Assembly (NCBI GenBank): GCA_034401135.1
Contig: JAWZSP010000002.1
Span: 4,774,001 to 4,838,000, forward strand
DNA: 64,000 nt
Source: Volutella citrinella
Lineage: Eukaryota > Ascomycota > Sordariomycetes > Hypocreales > Nectriaceae
Reading direction: 5' to 3'
Part shown: piece after piece, positions 1 to 11,621 of the stretch
Position numbering within the stretch: the first letter of the stretch is position 1
Layout: every line of letters starts with the position of its first letter
Notes under the pieces: generated by a model
The model's input: the letters and a program-made list of their open reading frames with translations, nothing else
Told to the model about the DNA's origin: nothing
Databases searched by the model: none
Made by a program: the position numbers and the translations under genes

Positions 1-1503
1 TGGGCATTGCTACTGTTGGTACCGGCGGTGTTCGCTGGGGCTGGATGGACGGCAGTGGTGTTGCTGCCATCTTTGCTGGCCTGCTCATGGCCCCCGCCGC
101 GTCTGCCTGCTTTGGAGCCATCATCTTCATGTTGATCAAGCTTGTGGTCCATATCCGAAAGAACCCTGTGCAGTGGGCTGTGTGGAGCTCGCCCTTTTTC
201 TTCCTCATTGCCGGAACAATCTGCACTCTTACTGTCGTGTACAAGGGCTCGCCTCGTCTCGGTCTGGATCAGAAGCCTGCCTGGTATATTGTCGCTGTTA
301 CCATGGGCGTTGGCTGGGGCCTCTGCCTTCTTGCCGCCCTCTTCTTCCTTCCCTTTGTCCACGCCAAGGTCATCAAGAAGGATTATACCCTGAGGTGGTT
401 CGACATCTTCAAGGGCCCCCTTCTATTCAAACGACCCGCCCCGCCTGATGCCGTTGAGGCCCATGTCCCCAACTATGCCGTCATCCAACACTCCGACTCC
501 GAGACCAACTCCATCGAGGATCCAAAGATTGTCAAGGAACAGGAGAAGAATGCCAACGGTGATGATATCACTGCTGCCCCGGATGCCCATGGCGCAACGC
601 CCCCTGAGAAGCAGGCTGTCCAGCGTGAGATTTCTCAGGCCGACTACTACCAGATGGTGCGCGAGGCCGAGGAACGCCACCATGCCAACCTGCGTACCAA
701 GTCCGGTCCGCTCGGTTGGGCGATGCGGTACCTTCATAGTCACCAAATGGGGGCTGGCTCTATTCATGAGTTTCACAATACCATGACATTCATCAAGCGC
801 ATCCCGGCTCAGATCGTCGTGGCACTTCTCTACGGCACAGAGTATGATATCCATACCGCGCAGGTTGGTATCGAGGGCACACCCGAAGGTATTCGCATGG
901 CCAAGGTGTACGAGCATGCTACCAAATATCCCAACGAGGTCGAGTATCTTTATTCCTTTGTGCAGATCATCACTGCCTGTACCGCCTCGTTTGCCCATGG
1001 TGCCAATGATGTTGGCAATGCCGTGGGCGTTTGGGCCGGTATGTACGCCGCATGGAGGACTGGTAACCCAGCTGCTTCCAAGGAGCCCGTGCCGCTCTGG
1101 CAAATCGCAGTGATGGCCCTGACCCTTTGCTTTGGTTTCATCACCTACGGCTACAACATCATGAAGGGTAAGTCAAGAAATCCCTTGCCGCTAGAATCTA
1201 CTCTAACTCTGTCTAGTTATGGGAAACAAGATCACCTACCACTCGCCTAGCCGTGGTTCCTCGATGGAGATGGGCGCTGCGATCACTGTCATGATCTTCT
1301 CTCAGTATAAGCTGCCCGTTTCTACCACCATGTGCATTACTGGCTCAACTATTGGCGTTGGCCTTTGCAATGGCACTCTGAAGGCTGTTAACTGGAAGCG
1401 TGTTGGCCTTATCCTACTGTCTTGGTTCATCACCGTCCCTGGAGCAGGCCTGATCGGCGGCATTACCATGGCTCTGGCCCTGAACACTCCCAGCTTCAAG
1501 TAA
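1..1503 (+). CDS. PHO89/PHO-4-type sodium:phosphate symporter, 5' truncated
   Basis: Plasma-membrane inorganic phosphate transporter of the PiT family (yeast PHO89, Neurospora PHO-4), which couples phosphate uptake to sodium. The reading frame is open from base 3, before the first visible Met at 45, so the start and N-terminal half-repeat lie outside the window. One intron at 1168-1216 (donor GTAAGT, acceptor CTAG) joins MKV to MGNKITY in frame. Visible features are several hydrophobic segments, a large hydrophilic central loop (roughly bases 440-700), and the PiT signature in the second half: AHGANDVGNAVG, then PVSTTMCITGSTIGVG. The last exon ends at TAA 1501-1503. The gene converges on the next one, with 260 bases between them. 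The family call is firm; ion coupling is inferred from the family. Confidence 0.93.
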
Positions 1504-1763
1504 CGCTGGGATACACATCATTTTTCTTCTATCTTGCTCGAAGCAATAGAGCCTAGAGTTCCGGAGGCAGAAGTATTGCGTCACAATCGTAATTAATCGT
1601 ACATAGAAGAGCTAGATTGAATCAAGATCTTCTTAGAATGACGTCCCTCCCATTATCGGCCATCACGAACATGTCGCCTCAGCCTCTTCCCACTACTCAA
1701 GCTCAACATACTGGCCGTCTTTATAACAAAGTTCTTCCCAGCCAGGATGCAATGCGTAGAAGG

Positions 1764-3247
1764 CTACTCTCGTGTCGAGAGCGGTTTCCATGGCTTATAG
1801 TATGCAGCAGTTGAGACGACCGCACTCGCAAGCATACACGAACCCGTGAACCAAACAATAGCTTCATACTTGAAGGAAGCGTACCTTGCAATATTGGATG
1901 AGCCTTTCAACAGGTTGGCACTGATGGGCCCGGCCAATATATTTCCAAGACCTTTGCCAAAGTTGAAGAGGCCAAACGCCGTGAAGGCAGCAGTGGCATC
2001 AGAAGTGACTGCCGTTCCCATACGCGCCCACATTGCCGTGTATCCCCCAGCGAAGAAGCCATATATAATAGCAAACACGCATAATACGGCCAGACTTTTG
2101 GCTAGTCCCCATAGTACTAAGACGGCAGTGGTACACGCAATTGTGGAGGCCAGGGTCAGGGTCGTTAGGGAGATCCTACCATCAGACAGGTACCCGAAGC
2201 TGAGTTGGCCAAACACCTGCGCGACACTCATGACAGCCAATAGTAGGGCACCAACTGTTGAGCTCAGTCCCAGAGTGGATGCGTGCGATGGCAAATATAG
2301 GGACGGAAAGAAGTATCCCAGTCCTTGCATCAGATTGGACACGGTGTATATCCAGAACAACGGTACCCGAAAGAAGCCCCAGTCCACAGGTGCTGTGTTA
2401 ATCGGTTCGGAAGTAGCGCCGCGTCCTTTGATATAGAAGAGCAAAGGACCGGTCAGCACTGCCAACCCCGCCGCGATGGCTCTCAGTGTTACAGAGAGGC
2501 CGTATTTGTTGAGCAGCGCCTCTATCGTGAACGGCATGACAATGCCGGAGAACCCGGATGCACTGCACAGGATTCCAAAGGCTAGCCCACGACGAGCAAC
2601 CCAGAACTCATTGATCATGCTGATGATGGGGTAATAGAAAATGACGAATCCGACGCCGTACATGACGCCCTGGGTGAAGATGATTGCGCCAAGAGTCCGA
2701 GCAAATGAGCTCGCCACGACTCCGATGATGCACAGTGACCCTTGAGTGGTTGCTGATGAGCTATAGGGTCACTTTTTATCAAGGGGATGACTCACAGCCG
2801 AACCAGATCATGTATTTTCGGTACTTGGTCGTCCGCTTCAGCACCGGTATAATCAACGGGGCTCCCATGTAGGATATCCCCGATGCGACTGTCCCGATTA
2901 CCGTTACGTACGGCTGATTGGCATATTCTGGAATCCGAGAGTAGTAATTCTGGAACACACCAAACGACAGAGGAAAGCCTGGAGCGCGGGATCAACAGAC
3001 TGAGCTAGAATGGAGATTGGCCCTGAAGATATGACGCCATCAGCAGGAACCTACCCCATAGCAGCGATTCGAAGATAAAGGCCGAAATTAGCATTCGCCA
3101 AGCCGCTACTCCGCCATCTTGAGGCTCAAGCACTTGGTCAAGGGTCGCGTGCTCCGACTCGTGCAGATCAGCCATCTGAGGCGGCGCTGTCTGGGTTGGA
3201 ACATCGTCCAGCTGGATGCAATCGAGGTTGACTTGTTGCTGAGACAT
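1764..3247 (-). CDS. MFS transporter, monocarboxylate-permease (MCT/MCH) type
   Basis: Three exons on the minus strand: 3247-3055, 2978-2796 and 2740-1764, giving about 450 residues. Both introns keep the frame (LLW|GFPLSFGVFQNYY and MIWFG|WSLCIIGVV). The start ATG at 3247 gives MSQQQVNLD and a short acidic cytosolic tail before GGVAAWRML, the usual beginning of fungal MCT-like carriers. Twelve hydrophobic segments are plausible. Characteristic family stretches are GVFQNYY, the VIGTVASGISY helix, and a central loop followed by the second six-helix half. The family includes carriers of monocarboxylates, riboflavin (Mch5) and unknown substrates, so the substrate cannot be read from sequence. 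A second acceptor for exon 3 (2753) is also in frame, but the chosen one restores the usual GW motif. Confidence 0.88.
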
Positions 3248-3632
3248 GATGCTGTGAAATCCAGCATCCAGGTGCCAGACGAGGACGGGGCAAAGGGACT
3301 GGAGCACGATGCGGGAGGGGAGATGGCCGAACGCGAACCACGTGACGTCGGTCGACCTCGGCAAATGCGTATCTTAGCCTGATTGCGAGATGTCGGGTCA
3401 CTTCGGTCTAAGGATGTATTAGCTGCGCATCGGCGGGAAAGTGGGCACTGAGTGGCCTTGTTTCCGAAGACTAAGTAATGTCCTGAAGATGCGATGAGCA
3501 ATGACTGACTATGCCTCGACTTTTGAGCCTGAAACGAAATCTCGCGGTGGGTATTACAAGCCAGAACATTTAATAAACAAACACTGTCTATCAACAAAAG
3601 CCAGATAAGAAACCTAGCTTCGAAAACCGACC

Positions 3633-6600
3633 TCAGTGATCCCATCCGCCGCCATAGTCACCCCCTCCTCCCCCGCTATAACCACCTCCTCCTCCACAAC
3701 TGAACCCACCACCGTAACGCTCTTCTCCTCCATACCCCCCTCCACCGTATCCATCGCCATAGTTCGACGCAGCCATGGGGTCTGTCGAGCTGCCACAGCC
3801 AGCGCCACATACAGCCGCCTCCGCGGGCGACGTCTCAACCGGCGCAAAGTGAGAGTCTGACAACGGTGCCGCAGCATACGCCATAGCCAAGCTGCTCACA
3901 GTGACGTTGTCCGTCGCCGGACTGTCGGAGCAGTCAATGGCGTCAAAACCGTCAAAGTATTGCGGCACGTTACCTGCCCTGTTATTCCTCGGCGGTGACG
4001 ATTCCCCGCCTCTGGCGAAGCGTCCGTCCCAGCTTGCGACCGGAACGTCTGCCAGGCTCATCCGCCCGTCGCGCATGCGCTCATACTCTTTGATCTGCTG
4101 GTCTCGCGAGTATGTGGCCCACGGCGCGAGGAAGTAGTGCCGATACGTGCCCGCTTCGTAGTAGTGGCTGAATGGTTGAGCGCGGTGGATGCCTCCCAGC
4201 TTGACGCGGTTCAGAGACGGGTCGAGGTCGGGACGTGAGCTTGTTTGATGCAGCCAGGCGGTAGCCATCTTGACTTGACGAGTCTTGGCCATGGCAGCAG
4301 CCCCTCGGTTGAGGATCGACAACGCCGAGAGAATCGTGAGTCTGTTTTGCATCCATGACTTGGGAGTGGCATCCGCTCCGACGGCGGCTACACGCGGGTT
4401 GATAGTCGCCGGTGCGTACATGTGTCGATCTCTTGTCAGGTGAAGAGATGCCATGGACCACGAATCAAACGGAAATGCCCACACATGCTTCGACAAGTTG
4501 CAGTCGCCACACTTGGTGGGATATCTCTGGTAGGCCTCCGTGCAGTCCCACGGGAATAGCTCCTGGTTGGGGTAGAGCAGCCCGCCGAATGCTCCCCAGT
4601 CATGCCAGTATTCTTGGTACGTGTCGATGATGTCTGATTCATCGTGTCTGCCAAAGTGGAAGCGGAGGAGGTACTCCTCGGTCAATCCACTAGGGACGTC
4701 GTACTTTGTACGGACACCTCGTTGCCTGTATCCCTCATCCGGGCACACGAAGCTCATGCAGTAAAGAGGATGTGTGGATGCATCTTTGTCGGCGCTTGGC
4801 CCGTTGATGAACGGCTCAAAGATGCTTCGATCAATGATGGAGTTGCAAAAGTTCTGGCAGTTGTTCTCGGTCGCACTCCATGACAGCCTAATCTTAGTGT
4901 CCAAGAGTCTGCTCGAGATGCTCTGAAGATATACTCTCACTCTTCCGCCTATCAGGGCTTTGAGGCCAGAAAGAGCGGGCTCCAGAGCCGAGTTGAGTAG
5001 TCTGAGTCGATCAGACGGTAGTAGCCCGGGGTTGTCAAAGGGCGAATTGCAGGCTTCCAGTATCAATCTCACAATCTTTAGTTCCTCGTCTTGAGGAAGC
5101 ACGCCGCTGAATGGTGCTCCAACGACTTGCTTCATGATGGCCTTGTATCTCTTGCGGGAGGCAACCTGCTGCTTGCGCTGCCAAACCGCGCGCTGGTCTC
5201 CACCATTGACGGCAAGATTGCGCTTCGGTTGAGTCTGTAACTGGACACGCTCGTGGAACACAGACGGTTCATGCAACGATATGAGAGCTCCGTTTTTAGT
5301 ACTGTGAATCGTGATTAGTATCAGAAAGGGCACGAGCTGCAACGACTTACTTGGAAACCCCGTTCTCAATAACCAGCGGGCCGACTCTCAAGGCCATGTG
5401 GACGTTACCAAACGGATACTTGCCGGCATATCGTCTGAAGAACAACGGAATATCCTCATCCGCCTGCGCCTCGGTCGCTAGACTGACGGTGCTCGAAGCG
5501 GATGACCGTTCCGCCGTAGAGCTGGCACCACTCGGAGCGATCTGATTCCAGCTATCCTCGTTTGCTGCCTGATCTCGACCAAATTTCTTACCAAATATGC
5601 TCCTGGATGGTTTTGGGGTCTTCGGCTCCTCCACAATCGACCGCAGTCCGTCATACTTAGCCAAGGAGACAACTTCACCGAGTTTCAGAAGAGAGCACTT
5701 CATGGCGCCCGCAGTCTTGATATCAAATCCAACATGTTTCGCCTTTCGGTCGACGGGGTAGAGGTCCAAGGCGGTGCCTTCGTCGTCAAAGTGCGGCACT
5801 GCCTCGCAATGGCATATCTTGCGACTCGTGCGAGATGTGATGGATTCCTCGAGCACACAGTGCTTGTAGGCCTTGACGTAGACGCCGCTGTCGTAGAAGT
5901 GATTTATGTAGCAAGCCTCGCAAACGAGGCCTGGCCCAGCGTCATCTTGCCTGATAAACATGCTCCCACGTATTGCTTCACCGCACTCCGGTATCATGCA
6001 GAGCCTTGGCTGGAATCTCGGGATCCAGTCATTGTCGAATTTTGAAAGGACAACTTTGGCAGCCGCAGTCGTTAGTTCAGCTTCTGCCACCAAGCCATGG
6101 GTTACTTACGTTGAGGGATCGCTGGTCGTTTCCAGAACCCAAAGCTGTTGAGCGGTTTGCGGTGCTCAATCAACTTTTCAATGTCAAGAAAGCCTAAGGG
6201 ATATTAGCAATTACGAGTAACTGGGAATAGGCGATAAACACACCTGCTGCTTGGAGAAGCATCCAGGCTCTATTTTCTGTTCCTTTAAGCCTCGGCATCG
6301 CTGGATTTTGTCTAGTTAGCAATATTGGAGCTTCAAAGCCGACGACCCCAGTACCTTTGATTGACTTTCTAACGGCAGCTTTGATCTTGGCCGAGGACAG
6401 TTCCGCAATGCGATCTTTAGCGCAATCCTCAGAAGCAGACTGATATGTAGCACGCTTATTCCCCTGGAAAACCGAGCCTCCGTAATAAGACTTCCCTGTT
6501 GCTCTTCGTCTCTCCAGCGGCGTTTCTTCGCGCTCCCTCATTTTCCCTTTGGCGGGTCAGCTCGGTTCTGCGCTGGATGGAGACATCACTAACCGTATCG

Positions 6601-6918
6601 CACTGCAAACGCCCGAGTCTCCTGGCTGACCTGATCGAGAAACGTGTCGAAGCCATGGATATGGGCATTCTCTTCTTCTTCCTCTGCGGCCATGACGTCG
6701 GAGAACTCGGGCTGCTGCCATGCCTTGAGGGTGAGCACGATGTTCTCGAGTCCGGTCTGGACGCCATCCCAGTAAAGTCTCTCAAGCTCGGTGAGGAGGT
6801 ACTCGTGCCCAGGCCCGATTGATGCCCATGGGGAATTTGGAGCCGATGTAATTCCCGATGGTGCAGACGCCGACGAAGCCTGCGAGAGAATGCGAGCGCT
6901 GTGTCTTAGTACCGGCAT
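3633..6918 (-). CDS. Large fungal protein of unknown function with Gly-rich C-terminus
   Basis: I do not recognise the family. Five exons fit one frame: 6918-6594, 6546-6244, 6193-6110, 6053-5351 and 5301-3633, about 1027 residues. All four junctions have good donors and acceptors and preserve phase. Exon 2 contains a further possible 54-base in-frame intron (GTACTG...CCAG with a CTAAC branch), so the protein may be 18 residues shorter. An acidic run (EEEEE) lies in the first exon. Around residues 245-275 there is a small Cys-rich patch (CMIPECGEAI, then CEACY) that could bind a metal. The middle is mixed helical and soluble-looking, with an AMAKTRQVKMATAWLHQ segment. The last 60 or so residues are Gly/Tyr-rich (GGGYGGEERYGGG), as in RNA-binding or condensate-forming tails. 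No signal peptide or membrane helix is evident. Confidence 0.75.
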
Positions 6919-7359
6919 CGTTCACAATGTGCGCCAACTATAGCGCGACGCACTAGATGAGGTAAAAGTATGACAGCAATTGATTTCACGTATTCATGTT
7001 CCGGGGTTTTGCACGCAAGTGTCTTCCGGGCGATTAGAGCGTGTTCGGAGACACAGCATTGCTCCCGTCTTCGGCCCCTCCCCCGCTCTGGTGCGCCTCG
7101 CCTGAACACTGCGCCACAAGGTCGCATCGCTAATGAGACAAAGGCAACAGGGCTGTTTCGGGGCTTTTTTCGGCGTCTGCCCGCTGTGAGGAGTACATTG
7201 GATGCCGAGGCGGACTCCAGGCGCCAATGGCTGACCAGAAGCGCACCATCATCGCCAACGCAGCGATGTTGAATTGTTTATTCGAATTTCATACCTTACT
7301 CTGCGTATTGCAAGAACCTATTCAGCTCAACTATGGCTTATTTATTGAATGCTATGTCA
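6919..7359. other. Intergenic region, 441 bases
   Basis: Lies upstream of the unknown-function gene ending at 3633 and downstream of the F-box-like gene. Short open frames are present on both strands, but none has a convincing start, domain or splice context. I see no RNA gene or repeat. Confidence 0.5.
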
Positions 7360-8935
7360 TCAAGCCCCTACCCACTCCGGGTGGGCATGATATTTACATT
7401 CCTGGTTACACGTTGTGCAGATCCACCACCTTGGTCCAGTATCAGGCAGCCAGTGCTTGCAGGAGTGGCAGGCAAGCGGGTGTTTTGCCAGCCGCTGTAG
7501 CTCGGCATCATTTTGTGCCTCTAGTCTTTTGATTTGCTCCTCTCTTGCTCTGCTAGCGCAGTGGCCGCAGATGTAATCGGGCGTTCTCGCACTTTCGACC
7601 TTTGACTCTTCGTCAAACCCTACATGACTCTTATGGTGCCAACACTGAAGGATGCGCTTTTTCAGGACGCCTTGCGTTTTTCGTGTCCTATTCCTGTTGT
7701 AACAGACCTCGTTGTAGAAGCACTGTTTGCAAAAAGGCCGACACTTGCTTAGATGATCTGCTGCAAGTGGCTGGGGAAATGAGACGTCGAACCGACATGT
7801 CTGGGCAGTCAAGTTAGTAGCAGATTCAGAGGAGTCATAGGATCTGTCGCACCTCGCAAACCTGCTTCTCGCAGATTTTGCACCGAGACTTGGTTTTTGC
7901 TTCGCAGCAGTACTGTCTTTGCCGATCCAGCTTTTCTGCCCAGTCGCTGTTGCCAAAGAAAAGAGTCCGCATTCGTTTTGACGAGTTGCTCAAGTTTACC
8001 AAGTCGACATGGTGAAGCTCTCGAGTGATTCTGTTCAGAACTGTGTTGGGTAGAGTCATTCCGCCCTCACCATCCAAGCTCTTCGGCTCGTCCGCCAGCA
8101 TCAGGCTTTCGCCCGGCCGTTTTGTTTGCCCTTGAGCCCCGCTGGTTCTCCAACTTGCATATTTAACCGTATATCGCACGCCATATCTCATTGCTGGAAT
8201 GATACTCATTAAGAAGCGTAGTATCCGGGAGGAGGGAGGTTTGTCTGATCTGGTTTCATGAGAGAGTTGCCAGGTTTCGAGAATTCCGCGGGAAAGAGAA
8301 AACACGGCAACCAAACTGTAAACGAAGCTAGTTTTTATTCGTTTCAGTGCATACCAAGCGTTTCGAGTTGGAATTTGGGACGTACACGCAGAAAATGGCA
8401 ACTACCTGATTGTGAAGTAGACCATGGCACGCCTTATTTGGATTAGCGAATTTAAGTTCCTTGAAGTCGGCAGCTGCGGCGAAGAAGTTTCTGCCGTCAG
8501 TGCCATTTTTCCAGTCTATTGCATTTTCGCAACCCGCGTGAAATCCGGGCAGGAACTTGGCTTGTTTAGACGCGCCAAATGCCAAGGCAATGGTAAAGGC
8601 AAAGTCGCCCAGGCCCATGATTATCGACAGCGGCCCGATAGCCAACCAGCAATAAAAGAACATGAACATGTTCCAGAAAAACATTCCCCACCCCTGGGTC
8701 TAACATTAGCCTCTAGTTGGCTCGAGCGGTCCAAGAATTCACCTACAGCTTTCTGAACGATCTCAAGGCCGTGCAAAAAGGTTCTGCCGTGTGGAATGGC
8801 ATCGTATATGTTTCCCAGCTTCACAGCCTTGTCGTACAATAGGCCAGGGGGTAGCAGCATGGCCGTGGGTACCAGTGCAACGATGCGACAAAGCGCTGAG
8901 GCAATCCCCCAGGCCAGCGGGTCGGGTTCGCTCAT
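7360..8935 (-). CDS. Membrane-anchored F-box-like protein with Cys-rich C-terminus
   Basis: Four exons (8935-8747, 8693-8386, 8315-7862, 7800-7360) give about 463 residues. Exons 1-2 encode hydrophobic segments (CRIVALVPTAMLLPPGLLY, then FFWNMFMFFYCWLAIGPLS). The exon 2/3 junction reads through a further hydrophobic stretch (VVAIFCVLVAVF), which supports the join. Around residues 252-290 there is an F-box-like segment (TLPNTVLNRITRELHH...SNSSKRMRTLFFG). The remaining ~170 residues carry paired cysteines (CKICEKQTC, CKQCFYNEVC, CGHC, CHSC, CTTCNQEC), probably zinc-binding. Soluble F-box proteins of this type often begin exactly at the F-box, so an alternative is two genes, with the F-box gene starting at ATG 8059. 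However, the frame is open without a stop between the parts. If it is one protein, it could be a membrane-tethered SCF adaptor; that is inference. Confidence 0.62.
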
Positions 8936-9498
8936 TTTGCTGAATCTTGTTGCGTGGCGACCCAGCAAGTAATTTTTTGAATCAGGTAGGAACTAGTCTT
9001 GAGCGCGCTTGAAAGACTAATGACTAGATCGGAGGATGGAGAGACGAGAACAGTTGACACGAAAGGCGACGTCGGGCTGAGCGTTGTGTCGCAACCTTAC
9101 CCCTCTCGTCGTGCGAGACGGTGAGTCTACCTCTCAGCAAGTCATAACACCAGTGGTACGGGACAAGTGCGCCTGATGATATTCTCCATAGGCTACAGAG
9201 TCCTAGGCGCACGTTGCAGAGAGGGAGAAGTTGTTGGATTGAGTGCTGAACAGGCGGGAGAGTATTTCCACTTCAGCCGCACACGGCACAGCTCAATCCG
9301 AATCCCTGCATTTGCTGCCTCGACCCCTGCGCCACATTTCGAGCTATCGACGGCACAGCGGGGAGATTCTGCCTCGTCGTCAGCCACCAAATACATGTGC
9401 TTTTCCCCCACGTGTTTACGACTCACCAGATTAGCGCTAGTTCTATCCCTGGGAGCCTCCATTCGGTGATGCTCTCTAACCATCACACAGTCGCAACA
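8936..9498. other. Divergent intergenic/promoter region, 563 bases
   Basis: Separates the F-box-like gene (minus) from the GRDP-like gene (plus), so it should hold both promoters. An in-frame ATG at 8968 would add 11 residues to the minus-strand gene, and one at 9469 would add 10 to the plus-strand gene. No other supported feature. Confidence 0.5.
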
Positions 9499-11087
9499 AT
9501 GTCGCACCTTGTGGGAACGCATCTAGAAGACCTTCACCGCACAAGCCGTAAGAACTCCCGCAAGCCAGCAATTGCGTACAACACAGCTCGCAGCTTAGAC
9601 GAGAACCCCACGATCCCAAGCCCGCTTGTGTTCACGGGCCTTGACGGCTTTTGCAGCGACCTTCCAACTACAGCCCAATGCGCGGTTCATCTAGAACTTC
9701 TCGAGGCTATCCATGCGCTCAAGATGGACGTCATCGGCTCTACAGCTCTCGACAAAATGTTTGGTCTGAAGCCGGCATTTAAAACCGTGTACCGGAAGCA
9801 AGAGACCGCCCGGAGCTGGGAAAGGCCCGTCTATAAGCCTGTCCAGATCAGAGAAAAGAGTTGGGACGTCGAGCGCCAGCAAAAATGGCCTCGTGTGCTG
9901 GGCCTGGCAGCCGAGCGGTTTAGAGCTTGGGCAAAACAAACGGAGATGGCCTTGGCGAGAGAAGCTTCTGAGAACGAAACGAAGGAAGCTGAAAATCCCA
10001 AGGGGCCAGTTCTTTCTGTTTCCGCACCCCCATTAGGTAGGAATCTGAGTTAATCGAATCGTGGCTCTGGCACTAATGGCGGCTAGACATACTCGTCATT
10101 TGGCATGCCTTTCTCCTCAACCCAGCTGACTATCATGAGTTCTGCCGGCTGGAAAAATTGTCACATCTTGTGAAAGCGCCCTTCCCTTGGGGGGAGATTG
10201 TATGTTTTTGCAACTTCGAGGCTCTCTAGTTGCTGACTTGGACACAGCACGAGTGCATCAAATCGCAGGGCGCCGTCTCAGAAGCTTGGGTTTATACTAC
10301 CCCCGACACAGCAAGACAGTTCCTCGAAGAGGACATTTTCGAGCCCGGCTTGATTGATTTTCTGCAAGATCCGCGCAAGTTGATTGATCCAGAGCCTACG
10401 GCAGATGCTCCTCCAGAAGATGCAATCCCAGAAGGTGCCGAGCCAGCCGAGGGCATCAAGCCAGCATCACCATCAGATCCGAAAGACGCAAACGCAGCCG
10501 GATCTGCCGGAACGGTAACCGCAACGACTAAAAATGCCATGTTGAAATATCTAGTAGCCAACGTTGAGCGACAAATGGCCTTTGTCGAAAAGATGCACCG
10601 TCATCTCTGGATCAGAAGCCCGGCACTTGCGGGCACCCTCGAACGAGCCATGGAGCGCTACGACAACTTCCTCGAGTTATTCCAACTCTACCCCACCACG
10701 ACATTTGTGCCGACTCTCGATATCGATCTTGTCTGGCACACGCATCAGCTCTCTGCCAGCCAGTACAGAGACACGATAACGGCCCGCTGTGGTCGATTCA
10801 TCAACCATGACGACAAGCTTGGCGAAGGCACTCTCAGCACCGGTCTGACCAGTACGAGGGATGCATATCAAGTTCACTTTGGGCAGACGTACGAAATATG
10901 TCTCTGCTGGGACTGCGAGGCCATCGTGTCGGCCCTGGAAGAAATGGAGTTGACGGCAGATAGGACAACAGAGAGCTTAGCAGAAAGGGTGGCGAAAAAG
11001 GCAGCGAACAGGGTGGCGTATCACCAGGCCGTCGAAATTTCCCGGCGTGATGGAGAGGAATTATTGCCCATCCTGGTGTTTGCTTGA
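9499..11087 (+). CDS. GRDP-like protein (DUF1399/glycine-rich domain-containing family)
   Basis: Three exons (9499-10036, 10087-10199, 10248-11087), about 496 residues. The introns are in phase: PPLG|DILVIWHAF and PWGEI|HECIKSQG. Two repeats typical of the family are visible: D-x-x-x-x-WHAFLLNPADY in exon 2 and LDIDLVWHTHQLS in exon 3, the second followed by the conserved Y-x-x-H-x-G region (YQVHFGQTYEICLCWDCEA). Between them is an Ala/Pro/Glu-rich low-complexity linker (around bases 10380-10530). Related fungal and plant proteins are poorly characterised; in plants GRDPs are linked to stress responses and RNA binding. There is no signal peptide or transmembrane helix, so it is probably cytosolic. 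The upstream ATG at 9469 would add 10 residues. Confidence 0.82.
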
Positions 11088-11621
11088 TGCAGGCGGATTA
11101 AAGACACACTGCATGAGATATGAGATTCAGTCTTCTGCTTCCCTCTCACCGTCACTCTGAGCCATTACGTCTGTAATCATTATTTCTCCACCTTTGGACA
11201 CTTCCGGCCGAATCGGAAGGACCATTTGTCAACGGCTACCTTATTCGCCCATGCTCCCGCGTGTCAGCGTACCACTCGGAGCGAGACTAAGCCGAGGAGG
11301 CGGCGAGCGGAGGCAATCTGAGGGCGGAAGCAAATTGCCTCCGCCCCCGCCCACCAATCTGGCCGGTCCGTGGTGGGATGAGCCGAATTATTTGACACAA
11401 ACCACAGAGCGTCGTATGTGGGCATTACTAACTCGGAGTTATTAGCCAGTCGAGGATGGCATGCATCAATGTCAGAGAAGTGAGCTCGCGACTGGTATAT
11501 ATATCTCGGTGCCCCGATGCCCAAAGATCTATCCCACCACTTCATCCATCCCCAGCATTTCCACCACCTCGACACAACTTCCACCATTCTCTCTTTGCTA
11601 GATCAACCATCATCTGGAATA
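11088..11621. promoter_or_regulatory. Promoter region of the NmrA-type gene with TATA run
   Basis: A 534-base gap between two plus-strand genes. A TATATATAT run at 11498-11506 lies about 115 bases before the ATG at 11622, a sensible place for a TATA element. Upstream of it the sequence is GC-rich with no supportable gene. Confidence 0.5.

Noticed and set aside
423..1103. Long minus-strand open frame opposite the phosphate transporter
   Set aside because: Antisense shadow of a real coding exon; composition without domains.
1846..2436. 196-codon plus-strand frame inside the MCT-type carrier gene
   Set aside because: Opposite strand to a clear transporter exon; no family resemblance.
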